Assembly (NCBI GenBank): GCA_027605045.1
Contig: JAQFWX010000127.1
Span: 34,781 to 98,780, forward strand
Direction: 5' to 3'
Length of the DNA: 64,000 nt
Source of the DNA: Phallus indusiatus
Lineage: Eukaryota; Basidiomycota; Agaricomycetes; Phallales; Phallaceae
Part shown: positions 34,901-46,510 of the stretch, piece by piece
How the letters are laid out: every line of letters begins with the position of its first letter
Position numbering within the stretch: position 1 is the stretch's first letter
Position numbers and translations under genes: made by a program
The notes under the pieces: generated by a model
Seen by the model: the letters and a program-made list of their open reading frames with translations, nothing else
Database searches by the model: none
Told to the model about the DNA's origin: nothing

Positions 34901-37375
34901 ATTTTGCGTACTATGATTTTTCCTCGTTGCTGATATGTTTTTTTGGTTTAGGCGATGATAGGAAGGCGGATACTCGAAGAGCTGATTCATTGGATGAATT
35001 ACCTGAGAAGATCGAGGAAGACAAGCAAGATCAGGATTTGAACTGTGGTACCTCTCCTAATGAACCCAGGAAGAGCATGCACGGTTCGATTCCGTGGAAT
35101 TCGAGTACGGGGTCTATTGGAAGTCAGCGTCTCAAGAATGGTCATTATATGAACCCATCACATAGTTCGTCCTCGTTTGCGCTTGAGGATGGTAAATCAG
35201 CTGGTCGAAGACAGGCTGTATCGAATGTCCATGTTGATGGGCAGATTACTGGCATGGTGAGACCGTTATTACATGATATTTAATGCAAAAGTTACTTATG
35301 TTTGCGAACTTTAATAGAACCTTCGCCCCGAAATGTATCCTTTACCGCGGTCCATGAGCTCAGTGGAGCTACCTCTACCTTCTGAAGATCAAAAGGGTGT
35401 CAGCGAGTCAAATCGCCTCGTCGATCCACGTACTTCAAGTCCGAACGCATATCGAACACGGCCTTTCTCACCTCACGAATCAATACGTTCTTTCTCTTCG
35501 CACAATGTTGAGCACAAGACAAACCGCAGTATGGGAGAATTAAGTCAGGCGGCTTCGGGGCTCTCACTTTCGAATCAACAACAACGTCCGCTTTCACGGA
35601 ATAGCTCTACGTTTATAGCTGTTTCTCCGCGCGTTAATCGTTCTTCTGCGCTTCCCACCGTGGAAGGAGTTTCTCCTACACCTGTTTCATCGCAGAGTAA
35701 CAAGCCGAACAAAGCTACGTTACCGATTGGAAATAAAACAGGACCGCTTTTGAATGATGCTACGCAAGTTACTCGGACGCGTTCGGGGAGTGAACCGCAC
35801 CCGAGTAAATTTCAACATCGTTCGCAAGGACGGCTTAGTACTATTCAACAATCCCCTATTCATCATGCTCGTCCCTCTGCGCTGCCTTTACGACACGAGA
35901 AACCTATTGGGTCGATGTCGTTCCCTGAGACGCCATACGAGTATACCCCTATGACGACTCCGGGAGTCAATACCATTTCTCCGCCGCATGCTAGAGGTCC
36001 GAGTTCTACTTCCAACAGACAACGGAAGACTTCTCGTTTAGGGAGTGATGTTTCGCTACGTCGTCCGGCTGGACCACGTCCTCCGCGTAATAACGCCTCA
36101 AATACCAACAATAACAGCAACAGCAACAATTATAACTATATCAATAATAATAGTAACAACAATGCAAGAAATGCGTCGTCCAAGTTCGCGTCTCCCCCGA
36201 ATACGGCACGATCGTTTGATGTCGATTCTGCGTTTGATGGAGGCGTGTTGCCCGATTTCAGACCAAGACCCGTGGAATGGCGTGCCTATACTATGGAAGC
36301 TGCGTTATGGACATTTACGTCTGAGCAGTTACAAGACATAGTCGGACGGGCTATACGACAATCGGCGGTACCGTCTACAGTCCGTTTATTAACGCATAAT
36401 GCGTTGGAAGAAATCAAGCCTGAAATTGAGAGGCTTGAGATTTTGCAGCAAGACGTGAGTATACGGTATTGTGCCAATATTACGAGACGGAGGGTTATTC
36501 TCAAGTCGTTGAAACATCATCTTATGGATCCGGATTGGACTAAACGGTCGCAGCTGGTTCAAGAGCTGAATGATACGTCGTACCTTGCCGATCAGTTGAC
36601 TCGGGATCTTTTCCATACGATGTATCGGTTGCAACAGCTGTACCGGCTCACGGACGTGCATAATGGAAGTGCGTTGGCTATGGCACTTCGGAAGTTGAAT
36701 TCGAGCTTTGTGAAGCAGCTGGACGATACGACACAGTTGACTGAATGTCTTGCGCAATCGGAGGCGGAAAAGGAGGAAGCGTGGGCTACGGCTGAACGAT
36801 TCGAGAGAGAGGCCATGGAGCTTCGAGATAAATTGGAGACTATGTCGATAGCGTTGGCGAATCAAGAAGGAAACAGCAGCGAAAGCTCGAGTCGTCGTGC
36901 TTCTGATAGAAAACCCAGCGTGCGGGCTTCAAAAGCCAGCTTCCGTCTGTCGAGAGCTCGGTTTTCGCATGCGTCGTCGAGTAGTAGCAACGCTCACTAT
37001 CCGTTCTCATCTCCACCGCCTGTACCCCCGATTCCACGATATTCTCATACAGCGAATTCGAGAATACTATCTCTCAACACCGATATATCATCCTCTGGTA
37101 TTCTTTCTGTGCATAGTGGGCAATCGTTTGGATTCTCGCCTACCCCGGAAGCACTTGCACTGGAGAAAGCTCAGAGAGAGCTGTACGATATTCTTGGATT
37201 ACCTCCTCGACCACGTAAATCGTTACCTCCTAGGACACGTCCGGTTTCCGAGATTCTTTCTCCTGTAACTGCTGAAGGTGCTCTTAGTCCACTTAAACAA
37301 GTTGATCATCCGCTACGTCGGAATAATTCTATACCAATATCACCCTATATCATTAGCGAGAATTTCCGCAGTTAA
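31958..37375 (+). CDS. Large disordered protein with C-terminal coiled coil, function unknown
   Basis: Five exons (31958-32560, 32636-34256, 34322-34888, 34952-35256, 35318-37375) give 1,717 residues, all in phase. The first 1,300 or so residues are low-complexity Ser/Pro/Thr/Arg with an acidic stretch (DDDDDRR), Pro-rich SH3- or profilin-type runs (PPLPPLPPPPL) and an Asn-rich patch at 36090-36170. A folded-looking region follows: VEWRAYTMEAALWTFTSEQL, QDIVGRAIRQSAVPSTVRLL, then long helices and a coiled coil ending in LAQSEAEKEEAWATAERFER. The tail holds EALALEKAQRELYDILGLPP. I do not recognise the family. The architecture suggests a cytoskeletal, cortical or septal scaffold. The first intron starts GCATGT (GC donor); the acceptor could equally be at 32620. 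Confidence 0.8.
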
Positions 37376-37735
37376 GGACGGTTCATTTTTGTTTTTTTTT
37401 TATCAACATTTTTCTTTTCGTTTTTTCCCCCTTTTGTTTTCATACATATGCCACTCGTTTTCGTTGTTGTGATATATACATTACCATTACCATTTTCTTC
37501 TTCTTGTTGTTTAACACTTGCATGCAAGAGCCTTGCTTTCTTTCTTTCTTATACTAACTTATTCAAAATGACACATTTAAATGTTCATATATTTGTCATG
37601 TAATATCCTTCATCCGAACATACCAAATTTTTATCTCTTTTTATCCTTTCTTATTACATAAAATCTCAGGTATAAATACAATGAAATACAACTGTTGTGT
37701 GTGTATAGCGATCTTACAAAACAAATCAGAACGTT
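37376..37735. other. Convergent 3' region
   Basis: 360 bp of very T-rich DNA between two convergent genes. It contains several AATAAA-like and TTTTTT runs on either strand, consistent with 3' untranslated regions. No gene is seen. Confidence 0.5.
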
Positions 37736-39596
37736 CTAAGCAGTTGGCAGAGGCGGTCGTTCTCTCCTGCCACCTCGCCCACGAGAACCACCACCACCAC
37801 GTCCACCACCAGACGAACCCATATCTTGACCTCTCCCAGATGATGCTGACGGTTCGCTCCCACCGGAAGCGGAAGGAGCATTAGCAGAATGAACGTCCTG
37901 ACGGGTTAGAATTCGAGGTGGAGGTGCATCAGTTGTAGATCCCGATCCACCAGATCCAGCAGCAAGTCCACTTAGAGGTGGTGGTCGAGGTTTCTTTTCT
38001 CTCCCTCCACCTCCACCTCTTCCACTTCCACCTCCACCGTGAACTTGACTCCCTCCGTCTTTGGATGATCCATCTCTAGATTCTCTAGATTCCTGACCGC
38101 GTTTTCCGCGACCCGCGCCTCGACCTCGTGACGATGGTGGTGGTGGTCCACCAATCTGAGAAGAATGAGAGTGTTCTTGTCCTTCCGCCGTAGATTTAGC
38201 AACCGAATTAGAAGGAGGTGGTGATGCAACAGCGAGTTGGGTGTGAGAGTTGACTGCGGTTGTAGTGGATAGACTGGGAGCAGACGCTATCGAGTTTGAA
38301 TTTGAATTTGAATTTGGATTTGTGGTAACTGGGAGTTGGACACCTGCGCCGCTGAGAGCCGCTTTCAGGTGGCGCGAGCCTAGACCTACTACGGGACGTG
38401 TTCTTTCTCTGTCTCTGTCCCTGTCTCTCTCCCTCTCCTTGTCTTTTTCTTTCTCTTTCTTGGGAGGAGCTTCAGTAGTGTGATTTGGTTCTTTTCTTTA
38501 GCGGACGGAGCTTGGTTCCCTCTATTACGACCTTTCCCAGTAGGAGCCTAAACATAACAAATTGAATGAAAAGAAGAACTAAAAAAAATGAAAAACTGTG
38601 TATATGGTCTTACAGGTGGAGGCGGTGCACCGGAATCTTTTCCTTTCCCTTTTCTGCCCTTTCTGCCACTCGAAGGCGGTTCAGCATTGAAGGTAGCTGC
38701 CACTGCAGCTGCACCTTTACGAGCAGCTTTAGCTTCGTTAATAAGAATCTTTTTCTCTTGAATAACGGCTTTTTGTTCCTTTTGTTCTAGGAGGGCGGCT
38801 AATAGTGGGGTTATCTTTGTGTCTTCTGATGGTGCTGTTGATGCCACTGAATGAAAAGGTTCAATATTAAGAATGCAATCAAAATTTTTTGAAGAGGTAA
38901 TTGACGTACTGAGGGCGTCCATGTCGATTTCCTGTTTCTCGGGAGGATTTTGGAGGGATGCTACGAAAGAAAGGTAGTCCTCATCTAAATTCACCAAAAA
39001 TCAGAGGTGTATCACAGTACGAAAGAATATATGTATTTACCTTGTTGAATGGTAGCGTGTCTGGGATCAGCTTTCTTCTTTTCTGAAGGAACCTTCGGGT
39101 TTGGAGCGAATTCCACGACTGCGAATGAATCATTCCCTGAAGGAAAGGAACCAACTTAATTATACCCAATGCTAAAGGTTGAATACGTCATACATACCTT
39201 GTTTGTCTCGAAATTGATGTCCGTCATACTCTTTACTGAAAGTTGCCAGATATTCTTCGTTCTTGAACGAAAGATAAGCAACGGAGGGTATGTTCTCCTT
39301 CCCTACACTGTCTCGGAGCGAATTAAGAAAAATTAAGCATCTAGATATAATTAGATCACCCGTTTATTATCGACTTACGCTTTGCGATATTTTCCTGGAC
39401 GAAACACTTTCCATGAAACAGTTTCATCAGTCACCCATGGTTGAACACTCTGCCAAAATATGTTTTCGGGGAGATTGGGAGGAAGTCTTCGGACGATGAT
39501 CTTTAGACGTGCATGAACATTTGATTTTTTGGGTTCTTTGGGTGGTTTAGTGCTATTTCGGGTTGGAGCAGTTGTGTTGGATTTGCTGCTAGACAT
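37736..39596 (-). CDS. UPF3: Nonsense-mediated mRNA decay factor UPF3
   Basis: Starts MSSSKSNTTAPTRNSTKPPK at 39596. The UPF3 RNP-like domain follows: LKIIVRRLPPNLPENIFWQS, VSWKVFRPGKYRK, IPSVAYLSFKNEEYLATFSK, EYDGHQFRDKQ, NDSFAVVEFAPNPKVP and KKADPRHATIQ, then DEDYLSFVASLQNPPEK. UPF3 bridges UPF2 and the exon-junction complex to mark transcripts with premature stops, and shuttles between nucleus and cytoplasm. The C-terminal half is low complexity: a Lys/Glu/Ala region, an alternating ERERDRDRDRER run, NSNSNSNS, then Gly/Arg-rich GRGAGRGKRG and GGGGSRGRGGRRERPPLPTA at the end. The RGG-like tail is longer than in yeast Upf3 and could bind RNA. Confidence 0.9.
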
Positions 39597-40131
39597 GCAC
39601 GGAGAGGGGAAGTTAAAAGCTTAATGATGAGATTACATAAACTGACGTTCGAAAATGTTCTTTGAACGGTGTCGACTGTCCATTGTTGGTTTAAATTATG
39701 TCCTAAAGAAATAGATACGATCCAGTGGTTCCAATTGTCCAGTAGATTGTTCAGAACAATGAGTTCGAGTTGCCAATCCATTCATTTTGACAACACCGAA
39801 GAATTAGCTTCTCACGATCTCAAAACTCATTCTGAATGTCCCTAGATATTCTGTGTTTGGGTATACGCAATTGTTTATTGAAAAGAAAATAGATCCGAAA
39901 CAAAAATCAAGGAGAAATATAATCAGGAAAAAAGACGTGAAAGATATGCCCGTCCGTGGTTCTACCCGCCTCCATTACACCAAATGTATGTATGTATATT
40001 CGAGAAGCTGCATTCAGTCGTAGGTATGATTGAAAATGAGCAGAAAGTAAAATTCAAAGGCAAAGAAACAAAAACGTCCTAAAAGCTCATAAAAACGAAG
40101 ACCTGACTAGAGATCAACCTGGTGCTGACGA
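39597..40131. other. Intergenic region between UPF3 and the GPI-anchored protein gene
   Basis: 535 bp with no recognised gene. It contains a short GTATGTATGTATAT run near 39986. It serves as the UPF3 promoter and the downstream region of the GPI protein gene, both on the minus strand. Confidence 0.45.
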
Positions 40132-41094
40132 TCATAGCAGTAATCCGGCACTGCCGAAGACGAAAGCACCGAAGAGGACCATGTTAATGCTAGTTGAAAG
40201 GGCGCTGCTAGCGGGTGTTTGTGAGGGCTTTGAGGTTGTTGATGTAGTGGATGCAGATTTGGTGCCGGTGGACGATGATGAAGACGGTGAAGAACTGGGG
40301 TTTGAAGCCGAGTTGGTGGCTGCGACAAAGGACGGGGGGGATGATGAAGAACTGGGTGTAGATGACGATGAAGTAGTGTTGGCAGCGTGGATTGCGGCAA
40401 GTGCGGCCGGGCTGAATGTACCGGTCATGCCGTTGATTCTATAGAAAAAGGCGAGTTAGTCGAAGTCTTGCCTTTTTTTTTTGTATGAGAGCGTACGTGA
40501 ACATGGCGGAGAATGCCTCAGCAAAGAATTGGCTGTCAGTCGGCGATGGTACTGAAGTCGACGTGAATCGGATGAAACTAGAATATTGTCAAATTAATGG
40601 GGAAACTCTCGTGTTGATACTCACTAGCCGTTGTAGTTGGCTCCTACATCGGGCGGAATAGTAACGTTCTTATTAAATTGAATTAGAAGAGATTAATGTT
40701 ACGCCATCATGCAGAACTTACCAGTGAAGTGACATTAGCAGTCGCGACTGACGCCGCGAGTGAAGTAACTTGCTCCTGAGAATATTGAGTTATAAAACCT
40801 TAGATATGATACCAGAACGTAATGTCCTACCTGAACATTCGTAGTACCAACGTAAAGACCAACTTGGGCGTTTTCCAAGTTTGCAGGTTGGTCTGAGTTC
40901 AGTTGCCATTGAATAGTAAAGGGCTGTCCAGCCTGAACTACAGTGCTAGCGACCGGGAACGTCGTCTTTAGTTTAAAAAACCAACGTTAGTTAGCCTCGT
41001 CCCGACCACACATAATACAACATACGAAAACGTTGGCCAAAGATTGGCTGGCAAGACCGACCAAGACGAAAGCTGGGGCAATCGAGAAACGCAT
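40132..41094 (-). CDS. Secreted Ser/Thr-rich GPI-anchored protein (Kre9/Knh1-like N-terminal domain)
   Basis: Starts MRFSIAPAFVLVGLASQSLA (signal peptide) at 41094. After a short intron comes TTFPVASTVVQAGQPFTIQW and QLNSDQPANLENAQVGLYVG, the beta-sandwich seen in fungal Ser-Thr-rich GPI-anchored and Kre9/Knh1 N-terminal families. Further exons give EQVTSLAASVATANVTS, LNFNKNVTIPPDVG and DSQFFAEAFSAMFTINGM. About 70 residues of Ser/Thr/Pro follow, then a hydrophobic tail ALSTSINMVLFGAFVFGSAG LLL suitable for GPI attachment at the preceding Ser/Ala. It is probably a plasma-membrane or cell-wall glycoprotein. The family is common in Agaricomycetes and its precise function is unknown. Confidence 0.85.
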
Positions 41095-42105
41095 GATTTT
41101 TATTTTATACTTTGACAAAAAGTAACGAGTGTGAGGGCAAAGGAGCGGCTTGTCCGAAGACGAAAAGTTTTACAGAAAGTGCTGCGTTGATGGGTGGAAA
41201 AGAGGGAAAAGTTTGGCATCGGAAAAATGGGCCTTTATTTTTATACACAAGCGGGTGTGGGAGGGTCACCCAAAGTCGGTCACATCAAACCGTGACACAA
41301 TTCACCCATTAGCCTCGCATTTAAATATAGTACGCGAAAGCGCGTGATGGAAGATGCAATTGAAAAACTTTGTATAGAAAGGATTTTTGATGGATCCTGT
41401 CACTTGTATCAAGGATATTAAACACAATTTTGAACACGCAGGCTAACACGTATCGTATGTTTCGAGCTAGAAACGAAACAAAAAAAATGATCGTGGTCTT
41501 TTTTTATTTTCCTAATTTAATTACTTATGTACATTGTGGAGTCACACAACCATGGCGACCCTGTTCTGTGTCAGTTTCCCACCGTGGATCAAAATATCCA
41601 CAGCGTATCCAAGCCACGTAAGCTACCCTGTCCTATTCCAGATTTTACCAACAAAGAGGTTCTGGGTACCTGACTGCATGGAGTTCAAGGGCCAACTGAG
41701 TCATGATAAACAGACATGATTGGAGGCATGTATCTTGGTAAGGCGGAAGTGCCTAACAAATGAACGTTAATGAACGCTCAGTTTGACGGATCTTCATTGA
41801 AACCTTCGATAAGGGTATAGCTTGTCGAGATTGAGCAGGGATTGAGAATTTTATTCCCTCCGAAACCAACTGATCCAATTTATTATGTGATGATTGTACA
41901 CATAGCCAAGAACACAACAGCCCGGAAATAAACGTTGTATAAATCTTTCGCTTCTTTGGGAGCGTATGCTATACACTGCGCGCACGTCACATCGATATCG
42001 ATAAGGATGAATGTAAACGATAAGCGGTCCTCAAGCGACGATCATTTAAATATTGAAGCATGAGCAGCGCGTCCTCAACTTGACTCGTGCAACTGCAGCA
42101 TTATC
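41095..42105. other. Divergent intergenic region, nothing recognised
   Basis: About 1 kb between the start of the GPI protein gene (minus) and the start of the unrecognised plus-strand gene at 42106. Short frames here show no motif. A long A/T-rich core around 41400-41530 is consistent with promoter DNA. Confidence 0.45.
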
Positions 42106-43069
42106 ATGGCAGCAGCGCACAGACGTATCTTTCATCCTCCCGTTGAGCGAGGCTCTCAAAGCATAGGTGTGAACGACGGAAAAGACTGGTCCGGGAAAGA
42201 ACTGAATCACTTTGGTGTTTTCTTCAAATATATTGACTCTTTCCGCACGTTTTTCACTCAAGAACCGAAGGTGTTGGGGTCCGAGTGGGACGTTTGGCTT
42301 ACAGCGATAGGTGACCATGACCCAGCCGTACTCGAAAACGAGCAAGTATGGTTAGTCATAGAGAAACTGGTCTCCCTCCACGACCCTGTTCTCCGAGACG
42401 GTAATGGTGATCTCGAATTCATACTGGCCCATGAAATCCTTCGTTTATTTGGCTATATCATCCCGGGACGAACGATAGCCAAAGGTCGTTACTCACTCCC
42501 ATTCACGATGGTGGGTAACGAGTCGTGCGTCGCCGAGTTCGACATCGTTGTCATGAACTCTGCGAGAACCAAAATATTACTTGGCCTCCAATTAGACAAC
42601 AAGCCCGACAGACACCCAAGGTTGAACGAGATTATCCCTATGGCTGCTAGTATATTCATTTATAACCGCAAGAGTAACCTGGGGGACCAGATTACAGGGA
42701 AAGGGTACGTGCACGAGTTGAAATATTCACCAAATCTTTTCTAACACGATCTTTTAGTTGGTTCCTATTATAATCATATATGGTAGCACACCGACCTTCT
42801 ATCTTGTACCGATGACTCAACAACTTGTTGATGACATTGCACAAGGAAAGTCCCCCAGCTTCGAGACGGTAGTTGTCGTCTATGAACCTATTCCCAAGAC
42901 CAATGGCCTAAAATTCAATCTCGGAATGGCTCAAACGGATAATAGATTACCCATCTCTCAAGCCTACCTTGCCTTCAAAACTTTCCTGGATATCGATGGA
43001 TCCAGCAACGCGCTTCGAATTGACCATATACTACACTCATTAGAAGACGGAGATACCATCCAGTGCTGA
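42106..43069 (+). CDS. Unrecognised protein, possible restriction-endonuclease-like fold, paired with a FunK1 kinase
   Basis: Two exons (42106-42708, 42758-43069) give 304 residues. The second join is phase 0 with a GTGCAC donor. No signal peptide or membrane segment is seen. The centre reads ESCVAEFDIVVMNSARTKIL and LGLQLDNKPDRHPRLNEIIP. An acidic residue (EFD) on one hydrophobic strand, followed about 15 residues later by LQLDNK on another, has the look of a PD-(D/E)XK nuclease core. The second exon contributes PIIIIYGSTPTFYLV and a strand-helix pattern. This is inference from two short motifs; I do not recognise the family. It converges on a FunK1 kinase gene 600 bp away, and its last exon lies inside the block duplicated at 46.5 kb. 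Confidence 0.65.
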
Positions 43070-45600
43070 TTTTTTTTGAACCAAATTCTCTCTCTCACTT
43101 TTAACTTACGCAATTACGGTGGCATAGACTAAAGTTTTCGCTGCTTTGTACACAATTGATCGTTCTTTCTCGCGAAGTATGGTGTAGCAGTGTTTGCGTC
43201 TTCTGATTGTCGGATCATGATCAGGACTTTGCCGCTTAGGCCAATCATTTGAGATCGCATATCAAGTTGTGATTTTCCGGATTCCATCGGAATGTACTTG
43301 CGATCAGATTTGAATGAAGTCAGGTAAACATCCTAGGCTTTCGATAATTAGTTTTGATTGTCCTTCTATTTTTGCACAGGCAGCATGTCTCTTACTGTTG
43401 TTTATGCTAGCCAATTGTTAACAACTTGAATGAGTGTGATCGTAAATTGTTGCGGCGTTGTCGCGCTGTACTAGTAGCTCATTGACCAACTTGAACAAGT
43501 CCAGGGAAATTTCCCCTGTGTCCACTCAAAGTTGTTCTTTGTTACTAGCTCAGGCATTTCCAACTGTAGCAACTGGCATTCAACGAGACGTTCACCCATT
43601 GAATTCGTTGGTTTTCCGGCTTTAGACTTAGAGACTACTAACTAGCAGTATACATTATGGGGTACAGATCAAAATAACTTGACCTTTTTGTTACAACTTT
43701 CTTCCGAATTCCAATAACTTTCACTTGGCCTTTTTAAACTTGCACTGCCACTGTTAATCACTTCGAAGAACATGATGGAGGAGTCGAACGTGGGCTTTTC
43801 AATAAGATCACGCTCCACTGCAGCATCATTCGCGGGCCAACCTTCCATCTCTAAATATCTGGAGATGGTTGTGATCATCCACTCCGATTTTTTGATATTC
43901 TCCAGCCTGTTTCCGTGAATCTGAATGATATGCTCCTTGAAAGATTCATCTTCAAGATCGTCTTCCGAAAAAAGCACCTCCGTTGGATTGTCGACGTAAC
44001 GAGCACCGAATTGTCTTGTCAATTCTAGGAGTAACTGATAAAAGGGTGGATTCGCGAATCCAGCCTTTTGGAGTTTTGCACCATGAATTAGATGAGCCCG
44101 CTTGCGATCCCCCCCGTAATATTCGCCGTTAGCGTGACGGTGAGAATAGTTATAAGTATACTTCATAAAATACCGCAGGTCATCTAAAGGCATTTTATGA
44201 GGGGCGTGCATGAAGGCCACCCAAGTCATGAGATGAAGAAATGACTCCAATTCGTCTGTTAGATTATGAGGGCCATTCATGTCTTCGGAGAGTAATCGAG
44301 CTGCCATGAACTGCCAAGTGCCCTGAAATACTAATCATGATCCAAGCATTAGATGTTGAAATCTTTTCATACCGTTCTTTCAGTTTTTTGGGATCCTGAT
44401 CCTTACCATCAATACTTTTAGACATATCCCAGTCAAGGAGAAGTGCATGATTATTATAAACCATGACATTGTTCACGCTGATGTCCCTATGCAATATCTG
44501 TGCTTCGCTGAAAGCCTTTTGGTGAGCTATATGGCATACGCTGCGTTAATATCTATGTCATGATTAAATGAAACAGACGCACCGACTATAGCTTCTTGAA
44601 TCGTCTTGACGAGAAATTTAGTCGAAGGAAACACCGTGAGAGGCGACGCGACTTCTCTCAGCACCAAACGGTAATGGATGTATTTGTGCAGACGGTCAGG
44701 TGGATCAACAGCCCATGAAGATATCCCCTCCGTTTTGAGAAGATCCTGGGTGCGCGTTGCTTGACCCGAGATATCTGCAGCATCCACGACTGTTGCTATG
44801 TATGGCACATTGTGCATATGAAGCTTAGCGTAAACCTCATGCTCGGGCGTGCGAGAAGCTACTCGCCAAACATCCTTTATGAACACAACAGCCTGCAAGT
44901 CAATCGAGTAGGCTATAAACGACCTAGTCGAGCGACCCAGTGGTGATTTGGTGGTGTTCATATAGGTCTTTCGATGGAAAACATACCCTCCTTTGTTAGG
45001 GGACACAAAAGCTTGCAGAGTCTCACCGTCGTTGTCGTCGTCGTCGTCGTCGCAAATTGAGTCAAGAGCGTCCCACGCGGCGTAGGCGACGTCTTTTGAT
45101 AAAATATCATTAACCGAAGTGTCCTCTCCGCGATCCCCCGGTCCTGCATGCTCATACCGGTGCAGGAATTCGGGGAGTAAGGAATCACTGAGGTTGATTT
45201 TTCCGGTAACTACCATACCAGATCGATCCCAGCGGAGAATCCTGCAATACGTAGGAAATACCAGCACATTGAAGATGTGCGTTCGAAATTGAGCCGACAG
45301 GTGGGCAGCGGCGTAGGAGGTAATTTGACTCAAAGTCTCCTTTGCCTTTTTCGTGTTGTGTAATAATTTTCCCCTGAGTTCGTCGCTCGGGTCAGTAAAG
45401 GGATCGTAATTTTTGGAAGGTTTCATTTTGAACATAATAGACAGCCCTGGCTGGGTGATATCCCAGATGTTCCACCCGCGTACCTTGGTGTAAGCGCAGA
45501 CATCTGGTTTTATTCGTATATCGTTGAAACCCGTCATAATTGATGAATCCATATCACAGAAACGCAAATGACGACATAGCGGTTGTACGCTTTTTACCTA
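43011..45600. repeat. Segmental duplication, copy 1 (intact)
   Basis: From about 43011 this block, which contains the 3' end of the plus-strand gene, the spacer and the FunK1 gene, aligns with 46511 onward. Shared strings include CTTCGAATTGACCATAT (43015 and 46516), CGGATCATGATCAG (43213 and 46713), GCATATCAAGTTGT (43257 and 46765) and CCTCATGCTCGGGCGTG (44833 and 48080). The offset shrinks from about 3,500 to about 3,085 bp along the block, so copy 2 has lost roughly 400 bp. Confidence 0.85.
43070..43668. other. Convergent spacer between the unrecognised gene and FunK1
   Basis: About 600 bp with no gene. Its left part is clearly repeated at 46570-46830, which shows that the spacer itself was carried along in the duplication. 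Confidence 0.6.
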
Positions 45601-45961
45601 CGAAAAAATGAGTGATACAATCTAATGCGCACTGAAAAAGCAAAACATACAAACATGGAGCTCATCAATTTTTTCTTCTCGCAGACATTCAAATCTTGTA
45701 TATTGGCACTATACTCATGATAGTCATATCTCCCATTTCCACTTTTGGCTTTGCCAAATACGCGTCTAGAAATAATTTTGGAGGCATGGGTCCAACAATC
45801 TTGCCAATCACTTTTTCTGCCATCCTTGCAGATTCTTGTCTGTTGGTCCTCCAGCGGTTGCTCGAGTTGGTGGCTTGAGTATGACAGCCCTTGAGATATA
45901 AGGATACTGTAGGTTGAACGTTGAACCCCCATCGATTGTTCTTGCCTCCGGAAATCTTCAT
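43669..45961 (-). CDS. FunK1-type fungal protein kinase
   Basis: The N-terminus (45961) includes KIVGPMPPKLFLDAYLAKPK. The central exon (45567-44527) holds FCDMDSSIMTGFNDIRIKPD, AQFRTHIFNVLVFPTYCRIL, RWDRSG, an Asp run (45032-45056) and LGRSTRSFIAYSIDLQAVVF IKDVWR (candidate VAIK-type Lys). The catalytic loop is AQILHRDISVNNVMVYN, and the metal-binding motif is LLDWDMSKS in place of DFG. TGTWQFMAARLLSE follows in the activation segment, then a helical C-lobe with LESFLHLMTWVAFMHAP. These are signatures of the FunK1 (Pkinase_fungal) family, greatly expanded in multicellular basidiomycetes. HRD, Asn and DWD are present, so catalysis is plausible. Substrate unknown. The exact first intron is uncertain. 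Confidence 0.88.
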
Positions 45962-46510
45962 GAAGCTTACCTTTGATTATACAGCAATGGCGCTGTGGTT
46001 GGGCAAAAGAGTTTCAGCTTGAAGTCTCACAAGCGTAAAATCAACATAAGCCGCCAAACGCATGCCAATTGGCGTTGATATAGCTGGTTATTACAAGCTT
46101 CCCTTCGGTTCTTCAAAGCTTCAAGTTTTCAAACGTGAGTGATGTCATCTTTTGTGTTTCGCCGCGTCATTTAGTCACGGCGTCACGCTCACGCCGCCGC
46201 GCCTTGTACACATTAACTTCAACATTCCTTCGTTGATTTTTACTCTACAAGAAATTTTAAAATGGTATAACCTCACTGAAAACCACCATTGTCTTAATAT
46301 TTGTCAAAGTTCCGCTCCACTGGCATTTGTGCTCACCTCCTCAGTCGGAAGTCCTGTAGGCTGTTACCTGTAGATGTCGCTATACGGCGCGCCGACCGAA
46401 TATCATCATACGAACTGAACTCTGAAATGAAAAAGATGATTTAATCCGAGCAAAAGTGAGGATTAAGTTAGATACATAAATCTCTGAGGATAATAATGTA
46501 AGCTAGGGGC
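45962..46510. other. Spacer between FunK1 and the duplicated block
   Basis: About 550 bp forming the FunK1 promoter side and the left edge of the second duplicate. The frame at 46152-46373 (plus) shows no family resemblance. No homology to the 5' part of the plus-strand gene was found, so that part was not carried in the duplication. Confidence 0.45.

Noticed and set aside
40181..40444. Acidic plus-strand frame of 87 codons
   Set aside because: It is antisense to the Ser/Thr-rich tail of the GPI-anchored protein gene.
46152..46373. Possible 5' remnant of the duplicated plus-strand gene
   Set aside because: No similarity to 42106-43000 could be found. The duplication starts near 46511.
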